This document shows positions 34,091-43,423 of a stretch of DNA of 64,000 nt, piece by piece. The stretch is from Salminus brasiliensis (taxonomy: Eukaryota; Chordata; Actinopteri; Characiformes; Bryconidae): the NCBI RefSeq assembly GCF_030463535.1, contig NC_132901.1:903980-967979 (forward strand). The letters run 5' to 3'. Each line of letters starts with the position of its first letter. The first letter of the stretch is position 1. The position numbers and the translations under genes are program-made. Below the pieces are notes generated by a model. It was not told the DNA's origin and made no database searches. It saw nothing but the letters and a program-made list of their open reading frames with translations.

Positions 34091-37000
34091 GATGACTCTC
34101 GGGGACTACAGCGTGAGTGGTTACATCTTCTCGACGCTGGTGGCTGTGACGGACTCTGTGGAGGAGCTGGCGCACGCCTTCAACGAGACGGACAATCTGT
34201 TCGTCTCTATGCTGCCGTATCTGGACGAGTTCGGCCATGTGGCTTGGAGTGAGATCCATCGATCAGTTCGATCAATCTATCAATCAATCAATCAATAAAT
34301 CTATACATCTACACTATACGTCTAAAAGTTTGTGGACACCCCTTCTAATGAATGCATTCGGCTAATTTAAGCTGCACCCATTGCTGTTGACACAACATCC
34401 TGACCTTGCTGAATGCAATCAAATCCTCACAGCAATGCTCTGCTCCCAAAATCTAGTAGAAACCTTCTTCCCTGGACAGTAGAGACAGTTGCTCCAACAA
34501 AAGCAGGATCGGCGCTTTTATACACCCTTGATTTCAGAAGGAAGGGTGCATGAGCAGGTGTCCCAATACTTTTGTCAATGTAGTGAATCTATCTATTTCT
34601 ATGTAAGACCCGTGGATCTGCTGATCTGTGTATCTGTCTATTATATCATTCTCAGCAAATCATTTCTGCATTACAAAAAAAAAAAAAACACGAAGCCACG
34701 CCTACTTTATAAGCCCCACCCCTAGTTGAGTCTATCCAAGCCTCCCACTGTCACACAATGCTTCCAGCACTGGCTATCATCATGCAAAGGGAAAGGGAGG
34801 GCTGTCCTGCCCACCCAGACTACACTGCATGAACATCTCCATACATATTCCGGAGGGTTCTGTAGGGTTCCGCAGGGTTCTGCAGGGTTCTGCAGGGTAC
34901 ATTTACAGATATCCGTTGTGTTTGTTTGTTTCCTAGAGGCCTGGTTTGCCACGACACTGTTCGCCTCGCTGACCTCGGTCACCTACACGTTCCACGTTCT
35001 GGCGTGTTACAGGTACGGCAACGCGCCCCACCCACATTTCTGCTTCAGGATAAGCTCCACCCACTTCCTGTTTGTGATTGAATAACGGAAAACAAAAAAT
35101 ATCGTGGACGAATCAACGCCAAAATATCGGTCCGGAAAAAAAATTCGGAATGCTGTCCAGCCCTAGTTAACACTGATTACTAATTGATTATCAGACCTAC
35201 AGTAGCGGCAGTTACCTGTTATTGAGTGCCAGGGGCTTCTCTCGGTCCTCCGGCGAGAGGTTTGTCCTGCAGGAAGAAGATCCGCACCAGCAGGACCTGC
35301 AGCACCACCAGGACGAGTCACTATGAAGATGGTCAGTCTGAGAATGGTCAGCAACACTTGGATGAGCTCCAACTCTCCAGATTCCAGCGCTAAGCTGGCC
35401 TGAATGAATTCAGCGTTTACTGACGTCGAGGCCGGACTCCACAGTATGATGCGACGGTGGGGAGGAACCAGGGCAGGAAGTCCTCCTTTCTGATGGGCAG
35501 GATCACCAGATACACGAACAGCAGCGCGAGACACGAACTGGACAAAGGTGGACGATCAGTTACCTGATCGTCCACTTTGTCCAGTTCGTGTTCGCGCTGC
35601 TGTTCGTGTATCTGGTGATCCTGCCCATTCAGAAAGGAGGCTTCCTGCCCTGGTTCTCCCACGTCGCCATCATACTGTGAGTCCGGCCTCGACGTCAGTA
35701 AACGCTGAATTCATTCAGGCCAGCTTAGCGCTGGAATCTGGAGAGTTGGAGCTCATCCCAAGTGTTGCTGACCATTCTCAGACTGACCATCTTCATAGTG
35801 ATCGTCCTGGTGGTGCTGCAGGTCCTGCTGGTGCGGATCTTCTTCCTGCAGGACAAACTCTCGCCGGAGGACCGAGAGAAGCCCCTGGCACTCAATAACA
35901 GGTAACTGCCGCTACTGTAGGTCTGATGTAGCCAGAGTAGATACAGGGTGTCGGAGGGTTGGACTGCTGGTGGTCTCTGGTGTACAGTGGTTCCCGACCC
36001 TGGTTCTGGAGGACCCCTCGTTATTGTCTGTATGTGTTGGGAGGGGTTGGGTCTAACAGGCACTGTGCTCCTCTCCTCTTCAGGAAGGCCTTTCACAACT
36101 TTAACTACTTCTTCTTCTTCTACAACGTCATCATGGGGCTGAGCAACTGCATCCTGCGGCTGCTGAACAGTTGCATTGTGGGTACCTGGCTCGTGCCTCG
36201 GATCGACCGGACCATTATGCAGCGGGGCTATGAGTCCATGGATCCAGGTAAAACCAAAGGTGTAGGTCACTCTGACAATTGAAGGTCTGTCGACTGGTGC
36301 TTGAGAGCGGGCCAACAGTGGCAGCTTTGTGGGCTTTGAACCTACAACCCAGTTTCTGATCATAGGGTTGTTTACATGCCCAACAGTGGCTGCTTTGTGG
36401 GCTTTGAACCTACAACCCTGTAAATGATCACAGGGTTGCTCATGGGCCCAACAGTGGCAGTTTAGTGGGTATCAAACCTACAACCCTCTTATTAATCACA
36501 GAGTTCCTAATGGCCCCAACAGTCACAGCTTAATAGGTATCAAACCTACAACCCTGTTATTGTTCATAGGGTTGTTCACAGGCCCAACAGTGGCTGCTTT
36601 GTGGGTATCGAACCTACAACCCTGTTATTGTTCATAGGGTTGTTCACAGGCCCAATAGTGGCTGCTTTGTGGGTATCGAACCTACAGTTCTGTTATTGAT
36701 CACAGGGTTACTCATGGGCCAAATAGTCGCAGCTAATCAGGTCTCGAACCTACAACCCTGTTATTAATCACAGTGTTGCTCACGGCCCCAACAGTCACAG
36801 CTTAGCAGGTATCGAACCTACAACCCTGTTATTGATCATAGGGTTGTTCACATGCCCAACAGTGGCTGCTTTGTGGGTATCGAACCTACAACCCTGTTAT
36901 TGATCATAGAGTTGTTCAAGGGCCCAAAGGTGGCAGGTATTGATCACAAGGTTGTGGGTCCTATACCCACTAAGCTGCCACTGTTGGGCCTTTGAACAAG

Positions 37001-37906
37001 GCCATCAACCTCTTTGCCCCAGAGGCGCCCCTTAAGCCAGGTTCTTAGAAGTCAAGGGGCCAGCCGCGGCAGCTTAGTGAGTGTAGAACCCACAACCCTG
37101 TGATTGATGACCCAGCGCTCTAGGGGGACTTGTGAACAGAAGCATAATAGCAGCATTGAGAGCAGCATTGCCTAGATAAGTACATAGTGGGCAGTCGTGG
37201 TCTAAAGCCCTAAAAGAAGTAGGCCGGGAGGTTGTTGGTTCAGTCCCATGGACTTGCAGGAAGTTGGGGCGAAGGAGTGAAGGAATAGCGCTTTCTCCTC
37301 CCTCAGCATTTAAGGCTGAGGTGCCCTTGAGCACGACACCTAACCCCCAACTGATCCCTGGGCGCTGAGGTGGCTGCCCACTACTCCGGGTGGGTGTGTG
37401 CTCACTGCCCCTAGCCCAGAGACGAGGGCTGTCCATTGGCTGTTCTCTTAATTAATCTTAATTAATAATTGATTAATTCACACTGTGTCTGTAGGCTACC
37501 GCACATGGATAGGGATGATCATGGCAGACCATTACCATAGCAACCCAGTTATGGTCTGTTTCTGCCACCTGCTGCTCAGTTGGACCCTGGAGAGACAGAC
37601 AGCGGCCAACCCTTACTCACAGTTCCACAGCACAGGTCAGAACTCCTGTCCTACTGCCCTGTCCACTTGGCTGTGTGCCAAAAGGGACAGTCCACCTATT
37701 TTTCAACATTCGGTGTATGATGAAGGTGTCGTTTCATGTCTTCCCCAGACGGTCCAGCAGGGGGCAGGGTCCGTGTTCGCTGGCTCCTCTTCTACACCCT
37801 CCTGAAAAACCCCAAACTCATCCTGCTGAGGAAGCAACGGAGTCCCGCCCCTAAAGACCCTCTGGCCATCGCTCGGGCCATGACCTCTATGGTCAACAGC
37901 GAGTGA
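28609..37906 (+). CDS. stra6l: Stra6-like retinol transporter/RBP receptor, copy C (exons 13-14 missing as assembled)
   Basis: Exons: 28609-28610 (AT only), 29975-30032, 30574-30674, 31018-31148, 31747-31867, 31954-31999, 32267-32395, 33563-33636, 33782-33893, 34092-34248, 34937-35012, then 35560-35676, 35782-35901, 36084-36247, 37495-37635, 37749-37906 (TGA). Same phases as copies A and B. The start codon is split, AT/G, giving [20 protein letters not shown] in a strong GCC-ATG-G context; an in-frame ATG at 28555 would add 18 residues. Copy C lacks the acidic N-terminal exon of copy B. Exon 11 is 157 bp against 97-103 in the others, so the loop matching the RBP-binding region of STRA6 is about 20 residues longer. 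Exons corresponding to 13 and 14 (128 bp in copy B) are absent, replaced by an inverted copy of exons 15-16. Skipping them would break the frame. Confidence 0.9.
29091..29105. promoter_or_regulatory. Perfect consensus oestrogen response element in intron 1 of copy C
   Basis: AGGTCA-TCG-TGACCT, the full ERE consensus (inverted half-sites, 3-base spacer). The flanks AGCCG and CGGCT extend the palindrome to 11-bp arms (29086-29110). It lies about 480 bp downstream of exon 1. Function is inferred. Confidence 0.6.
29848..29960 (+). repeat. Degenerate minisatellite GCTGGTCATGCTGGTGGACC before exon 2 of copy C
   Basis: Five to seven imperfect copies of a 12-24 bp unit ending 14 bp before the exon 2 acceptor. 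Confidence 0.75.
30086..30483 (+). mobile_element. Family I element, 5'-truncated
   Basis: Starts CAGTACTGCCAATAGAATAG and ends GCGTCCAAATACTTTTGTGG. Lies in intron 2 of copy C; the internal blocks are in the same order as in the copies at 9931 and 40686. Confidence 0.7.
30800..30960 (+). repeat. tRNA-derived SINE in intron 4 of copy C
   Basis: Contains GAGTTCAAATCCCGAGCCATG-like B-box sequence near 30829-30848, followed by GGAGTCAGAAAGAGCACAA, as in the SINE at 26136-26358 but in the opposite orientation. Confidence 0.65.
32126..32240 (+). repeat. Repeat copy matching 33376-33490
   Basis: GACACTAGCAAAAAGTGCTTGG and following sequence through TTCATATGTAGA correspond to the right arm and flank of the hairpin at 33328-33436. 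It lies in intron 7 of copy C; the other copy is in intron 8. Confidence 0.75.
33328..33436. repeat. 48-bp near-perfect inverted repeat (hairpin) in intron 8 of copy C
   Basis: Left arm 33328-33375, loop of 13 bases (33376-33388), right arm 33389-33436. I count one mismatch in 48 pairs. The arm contains GCGGCAATCTGCGGGGACCA. A diverged version (GGCAATCACCGGGGGTCCAA) occurs at 58846. Confidence 0.9.
34311..34585 (+). mobile_element. Family I element with internal deletion
   Basis: CACTATACGTCTAAAAGTTT at the left and GTGTCCCAATACTTTTGTCA plus ATGTAGTG at the right; both ends are present and inverted. The middle block with the TATAAAG string is missing. Intron 11 of copy C. Confidence 0.8.
35190..35927. 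repeat. Foldback inverted duplication of exons 15-16 of copy C
   Basis: Left arm 35190-35559 is the reverse complement of 35564-35927, which holds exons 15 and 16. Only TTAC separates the arms (GATCAG-TTAC-CTGATC). The arms differ by about ten single-base insertions or deletions and almost no substitutions, which breaks the reading frame in the left arm only. It stands where exon 13, exon 14 and the exon 15 acceptor should be. Confidence 0.93.
36305..37010 (+). repeat. ~72-bp tandem repeat in intron 17 of copy C
   Basis: About nine degenerate units around CCAACAGTGGCTGCTTTGTG, GGTATCGAACCTACAACCCT and GTTATTGATCATAGGGTTG. It resembles the array in the tmod1 intron (60780-62440), which shares AACAGTGGCAG and GAACCCACAACCTTG. 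Confidence 0.88.
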
Positions 37907-38164
37907 CCATTCGGCCCATGCTGGTGGACCCTCTGTGTAGGACCCTCAGGTCCTACGGCTCCACAGGTCGCTGGAGCAGGAACGGGGGTGGATTTGGAAC
38001 ACTGTCGTCCACAGCTGCCTACAGCGCCATCCGGTGGATACAGTGTAGTGTGCAACCCCTACTGTCATCCACATATTACTGAGGTGGTGTCCGTTCAACA
38101 GGGACACGGACATGGTGGTGTTCATGGTAGTGTCCAGCTCCATCTTCCTGACCCCACCCTTGTA

Positions 38165-40275
38165 GCACCGCCTTTCTGGCCACTTTATCAGAAAATCATC
38201 CCTAGTAGTTCGACTTTGTTGGCCACTTTATCAGAAACCCCTCCTTTATAGCTCCACCATGTTGGCCACTTTATCAGAAACCCCTCCTTTATAGCTCCAC
38301 CATGTTGGCCACTTTATCAGAAACCCCTCCTTTATAGCTCCACCATGTTGGCCACTTTATCAGAAACCCCTCCCTTGTAGCTCCATCTTGTTGGCCACTT
38401 TATCAGAAACCCTTCTCTTGTAGCTCCACCTTGTTGGCCACTTTATCAGAAACCCCTCCCTAATAGCTCCACCATGTTGGCCACTTTATCAGAAACCCCT
38501 CCCTAATAGCTCCACCATGTTGGCCACTTTATCAGAAACCCTTCTCTTGTAGCTCCACCTTGTTGGCCACTTTATCAGAAACCCCTCCTTTATAGCTCCA
38601 CCATGTTGGCCACTTTATCAGAAACCCTTCTCTTGTAGCTCCACCTTGTTGGCCACTTTATCAGAAACCCTTCTCTTGTAGCTCCACCTTGTTGGCCACT
38701 TTATCAGAAACCCTTCTCTTGTAGCTTTACCCCTTGCTGGCCACTTTATCAGAAACCCTTCTCTTGTAGCTCCACCTTGTTGGCCACATTATTAGAAACC
38801 CCTCCTTTATATCTACACTGTGTTGGCCACTTTATCAGAAACCCCTTCCTTGTAGCTCCATCTTGTTGGCCACTTTATCAGAAACCCCTCCCTAATAGCT
38901 CCACCATGTTGGCCACTTTATCAGAAACCCTTCTCTTGTAGCTCCACCTTGTTGGCCACTTTATCAGAAACCCCTCCTTTATAGCTCCACCATGTTGGCC
39001 ACTTTATCAGAAACCCTTCTCTTGTAGCTCCACCTTGTTGGCCACTTTATCAGAAACCCCTCCTTTATAGCTCCACCATGTTGGCCACTTTATCAGAAAC
39101 CCCTCCTTTATAGCTCCACCATGTTGGCCACTTTATCAGAAACCCTTCTCTTGTAGCTCCACCTTGTTGGCCACTTTATCAGAAACCCCTCCTTTATAGC
39201 TCCACCATGTTGGCCACTTTATCAGAAACCCCTCCCTTGTAGCTCCACCTTGTTGGCCACTTTATCAGAAACCCTTCTCTTGTAGCTCCACCTTGTTGGC
39301 CACTTTATCAGAAACCCTTCTCTTGTAGCTCCACCTTGTTGGCCACTTTATCAGAAACCCTTCTCTTGTAGCTTTACCCCTTGCTGGCCACTTTATCAGA
39401 AACCCTTCTCTTGTAGCTCCACCTTGTTGGCCACATTATTAGAAACCCCTCCTTTATATCTACACTGTGTTGGCCACTTTATCAGAAACCCCTTCCTTGT
39501 AGCTCCATCTTGTTGGCCACTTTATCAGAAACCCCTCCCTAATAGCTCCACATTGCTGGCCACTTTATCAGAAACCCCTCCCTAATAGCTCCACCATGTT
39601 GGCCACTTTATCAGAAACCCTTCTCTTGTAGCTCCACCTTGTTGGCCACTTTATCAGAAACCCCTCCTTTATAGCTCCACCATGTTGGCCACTTTATCAG
39701 AAACCCTTCTCTTGTAGCTCCACCTTGTTGGCCACTTTATCAGAAACCCCTCCTTTATAGCTCCACCATGTTGGCCACTTTATCAGAAACCCCTCCCTAA
39801 TAGCTCCACATTGCTGGCCACTTTATCAGAAACCCCTCCCTAATAGCTCCACCATGTTGGCCACTTTATCAGAAACCCTTCTCTTGTAGCTCCACCTTGT
39901 TGGCCACTTTATCAGAAACCCCTCCCTAATAGCTCCACCATGTTGGCCACTTTATCAGAAACCCTTCTCTTGTAGCTCCACCTTGTTGGCCACTTTATCA
40001 GAAACCCCTCCTTTATAGCTCCACCATGTTGGCCACTTTATCAGAAACCCCTCCCTTGTAGCTCCACCTTGTTGGCCACTTTATCAGAAACCCTTCTCTT
40101 GTAGCTCCACCTTGTTGGCCACTTTATCAGAAACCCTTCTCTTGTAGCTCCACCTTGTTGGCCACTTTATCAGAAACCCTTCTCTTGTAGCTCCACCTTG
40201 TTGGCCACTTTATCAGAAACCCTTCTCTTGTAGCTTTACCCCTTGCTGGCCACTTTATCAGAAACCCCTTCCTCG
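38165..40275 (+). repeat. 43-bp minisatellite downstream of copy C
   Basis: About 49 copies of a 43-bp unit: TAGCTCCACCATGTTGGCCA then CTTTATCAGAAACCCCTCC plus TTTA. Two main variants (CTCCTTTA and TTCTCTTG) alternate in higher-order blocks, with a block of about 0.6-0.65 kb recurring (the rare TTTACCCCTTGCTGG unit is at about 38727, 39374 and 40234). No gene inside. Confidence 0.96.
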
Positions 40276-40560
40276 TTCAGTTAGACTGCAGTAGATCATC
40301 TGCTGATGCACAGTTTGTAGACCTACATCAGAGGTCAGTGTCTGACCACAGAGCTGCTCTTGTCCGGATATTTTTGGGTGCTGGACCCACTCTCAACCTA
40401 CCAGTGACGCTGACTTACCCCACACACTCGTACGAGCGCCACACACACTACCCTGGACACCACCGTGCCCGCGGCACTGCTGCGCTGAGAACGGGCCGCC
40501 ATGCCAATAATATCTGGACAGCAGAGGCCCTGTGGTCGGAGTGGAGGGTCAGCTGATAGT

Positions 40561-40632
<72 letters not shown>
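40561..40632. repeat. (TG)n(AG)n microsatellite
   Basis: Pure (GT) run followed without a break by (GA). Intergenic. Confidence 0.95.
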
Positions 40633-40635
<3 letters not shown>

Positions 40636-40685
40636 TGTGTAACTGGTAAATAAAATGATCATAACTGTGGACTGTTGGCCTTTTA

Positions 40686-41226
40686 GACACTATATGTCCA
40701 AAAGTTTGTGGACGCATCTAATAAATGCATTCAGCTTCTTTTCTGTTTAACCCATTGCTGACACAGATGTGCAAATGCACACACACAGCTTGTCTAGTCC
40801 CTGTAGAGAAGAAGTACTGCCAAAAGAATAGGACCATCTCTCTGGAGCAGATCAACATCATGACCCTATCGGCTCCATGCTGCCTAATAATGCCAGGCGT
40901 GGGCTAGAGGGGTATAAAGCCCCCCAGCATTGAGGAGCTGTGGAGCAGTGGAAGAGCTGTGTTCTCTGGAATGATAGTGGTGGAGCTCCATCCAGTACTT
41001 TTGGATGGGATGAGGTTGGGGAGGTGGGGTGGGGTGGTGATCGTCATCATCCAACATCTTGACCTCAGGAAGGCCCTTGCCATCAAATCCTCTGCTCCCA
41101 AATCTAGAGGAAAGCTAGTCTTCTTCCCTGGACAGCAGAGACAGTCAGGACAGTCAGTCCAACCAAAGCAGGATTTTGACAATCTGAACTGAATTTGAAC
41201 GAGCAGGTGTCCAAATACTTTTGTCA
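40686..41226 (+). mobile_element. Family I element, longest copy
   Basis: Left end ACTATATGTCCAAAAGTTTG, right end GTGTCCAAATACTTTTGTCA. The ends are inverted imperfect repeats. Internal landmarks: GACACAGATGTGCAAATGC, GTATAAAGCCCCCCAGCATT, ATCCAGTACTTTTGGATGGG. Non-coding. Confidence 0.78.
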
Positions 41227-41569
41227 GTACGATGCAGAACCCTTCAGAACCAACATCTAGCCGTACAGATAACGCCGTTCGACACACACGAGATCAATAG
41301 CAGGCACCTCTAGCCTAGATGTTCCATGAACCTGGAAGAACCAAGAACCTTCGCTCTAGATAGTTGGTGAGGGATCTTCTGATCTTCTGACCTTCTGACC
41401 TTCTGATCTACACCCTCCATGAGGGAATCAGATTTTTCTAATAATTCAAATGGAAAAGTATTCATCTCTAGATTCTAGATTTTGACACAAGGCTGTAACA
41501 CATTTTTAATTATAATTGAAACTAATTAAAAATATTATTGTTTTAATTAGTTCTGACCCCGTAGTGACC

Positions 41570-41637
41570 TCACCGAGCGCGCGCGCTCAGCTCGTGCAGA
41601 GTCGTCCACACGGTTTCCTGCACTCACGCGCACTCAG
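41570..41637 (+). promoter_or_regulatory. Candidate tdrd7 promoter and 5'UTR exon
   Basis: A CpG-dense stretch (GAGCGCGCGCGCTCAGCTCG near 41576) in otherwise CpG-poor sequence ends at CACTCAG/GTGAGG, a good donor at 41638. The first coding exon of tdrd7 (43423) is preceded by an acceptor, so an upstream untranslated exon is required; this is the best candidate. Its 5' limit is unknown. Confidence 0.5.
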
Positions 41638-41967
41638 GTGAGGTTCCAGCCCCTTTCCCAGGTCAGATCTGACCCCATTCACACAGTCTGGGCTGTGAAC
41701 CCAACACATGCGCCCTGCAGATGAGCCCCCTTCACCGCGGGTGAGGTCGGAACTCGAGGTTAGTTGGCTAGCGTGTGTGAATGGAGCCGGGTTGCAGCTT
41801 TTATTACTGCGTGTGTTTATTAATTTTTCTTTATTTTTTTGTTGATTATTACGTTAAAAAATGACAAAATATGTAGTTTATTAAAACGTTTGCATTAATA
41901 ATCTATATTTTGCATCAAATTCCGTCCAGCGCTGGACCTAATCAACAGGTAACGCCGGCTTCTGGTC

Positions 41968-42480
41968 GGAATTCTCCGGTCCACCTTAAATAGCGCCGTT
42001 AGCTTCAATAGACACAGTGCAATTTAAGGTGGAACGGACGAATTGTATTAACACATGGGGTTAAAGATGAAATGACCGTCGTGTAAAATCTGTACTAATG
42101 GATCTGTAATTAAACTCTACTTTCTCTAATTTAAGTGATAATTGTCGTAGAGCTGCAGGTTCTAATCAAGGACTATCGGAATTTTTCAGTCCACCTTAAA
42201 TAGCGCCGCAAGCTTGAATAGACACTGTGCGATTTAAGGTGGAACGGACGACTTGTCATCTTAACATGTGGTTGAAGTTTAGATAACCTCTGTTTAGAGT
42301 CAATGTTCTTAAGGTTCTCTACAAGGTTCTCTAATAATTGTCCAAGAACTACAGGTTCTAATCAAGGACCATTGGAATTCTCCGGTCCACCTTAAATAGC
42401 GCCGTTAGCTTGAATAGACGGAGTGGAGCAGCGCTTATGTACTGCAGCGCGATTTAAGGTGGAACGGACGAATTGTCATC
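41968..42480. repeat. Three direct copies of a short inverted-repeat element
   Basis: Copies at about 41968-42045, 42180-42258 and 42376-42478. Each starts TCCACCTTAAATAGCGCCG and ends with the inverted partner ATTTAAGGTGGAACGGACG. The spacer is GTTAGCTTGAATAGACAC-like and varies between copies. In the presumed first intron of tdrd7. Confidence 0.85.
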
Positions 42481-43012
42481 TTGGCTAAATTCGGCTTTGT
42501 CATTTTAGCCTAACAGCACGGATATGAATAATGTGTGTAAATATAGTGTGTGTTTATTATAAATTTAGCTTAATATAAGTGTTTTAAGTGTTTTCATAGG
42601 TTGTATTAAATTGTACTGGTCTTGTAGCTATGTTTAGCTTAGCTATAGCTAACGTTACACAAGTTAGCATAGCTCGTTAGCTAACAGCCCGTTTCCCTAG
42701 ACTAGCCGACTATAAAACAGAGTAAATGTTACTTATTATTAATATTATTAATAATATTTATATTAATCAGGGTTTAAATGGAAGTTTGAACCATTTAAAA
42801 TGGAGACAGCTAGCTATAATGTTTTGACTTAGCTTAGCTTAGCCTAGCCTAGCCTAGCCTAGCCTGGATGAGGCGGCAAAATGTGACGAGAGGAGATTTT
42901 AATAATTATCCAATTATTCAAAAATAACCATAAAAACAAGCATATTTATGAGGAAATAATAATAATCTCCCTTCCAGCCTAAACATAACAGTAGTGTTTG
43001 AGTCCAGTTTAT
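42481..43012. other. Intron of tdrd7, nothing recognised
   Basis: AT-rich with short AGCTTAGCCTAGCCTAGCC-type runs near 42830-42866. No gene or clear element seen. Confidence 0.5.
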
Positions 43013-43325
43013 GGTCCAAAAGTTTTCAGACACCTACAGGCCTTCAGCTCCTATGACCTCCATAGAGAAGCTCTGACCAACAGACCAGAATACACATGAC
43101 CCTCAGGTCACCTCGACCAGTTCCCAACATGGGGCCCCGGTCCCAGCTGTGGGGTTCTCTGGAGTGACTGAGCTCCATCCAGTACCTTCAGTGCAGCATC
43201 AGGACCTGCCCTCACACGAAGGCCATCAAATCCTCCTCACAGCCATGTTCCAGCATCTGGTGTAGTCTAGGAGTGTCCAGACGGATGAGAGTAAGGCGTG
43301 TCTGGATACTTTTGGACATGTAGCG

Positions 43326-43328
<3 letters not shown>
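43013..43328. mobile_element. Diverged family I-like element
   Basis: Ends TGGTCCAAAAGTTTTCAGAC and GGATACTTTTGGACATGTAG are inverted to each other; the internal CTCCATCCAGTACCTT block is shared with family I. Confidence 0.5.
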
Positions 43329-43383
<55 letters not shown>

Positions 43384-43423
43384 CTGAGGCTGTAGCCCTG
43401 GCGCTGGCTGCTGTGTTTTCAGG

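Noticed and set aside
35163-35662. Minus-strand ORFs of 80-120 codons
   Set aside because: They lie in the inverted left arm of the foldback and are frame-broken or shadow readings of stra6l exons 15-16.
38165-40275. CRISPR-like pattern of a conserved core with alternating spacers
   Set aside because: The whole 43-bp unit is conserved, the 'spacers' are just two or three variants, and the context is a vertebrate genome. It is a minisatellite.
41660-41675. AGGTCA-GATC-TGACCC near the tdrd7 5' exon as an oestrogen response element
   Set aside because: The spacer is 4 bases, not 3, so it does not fit the ERE arrangement.
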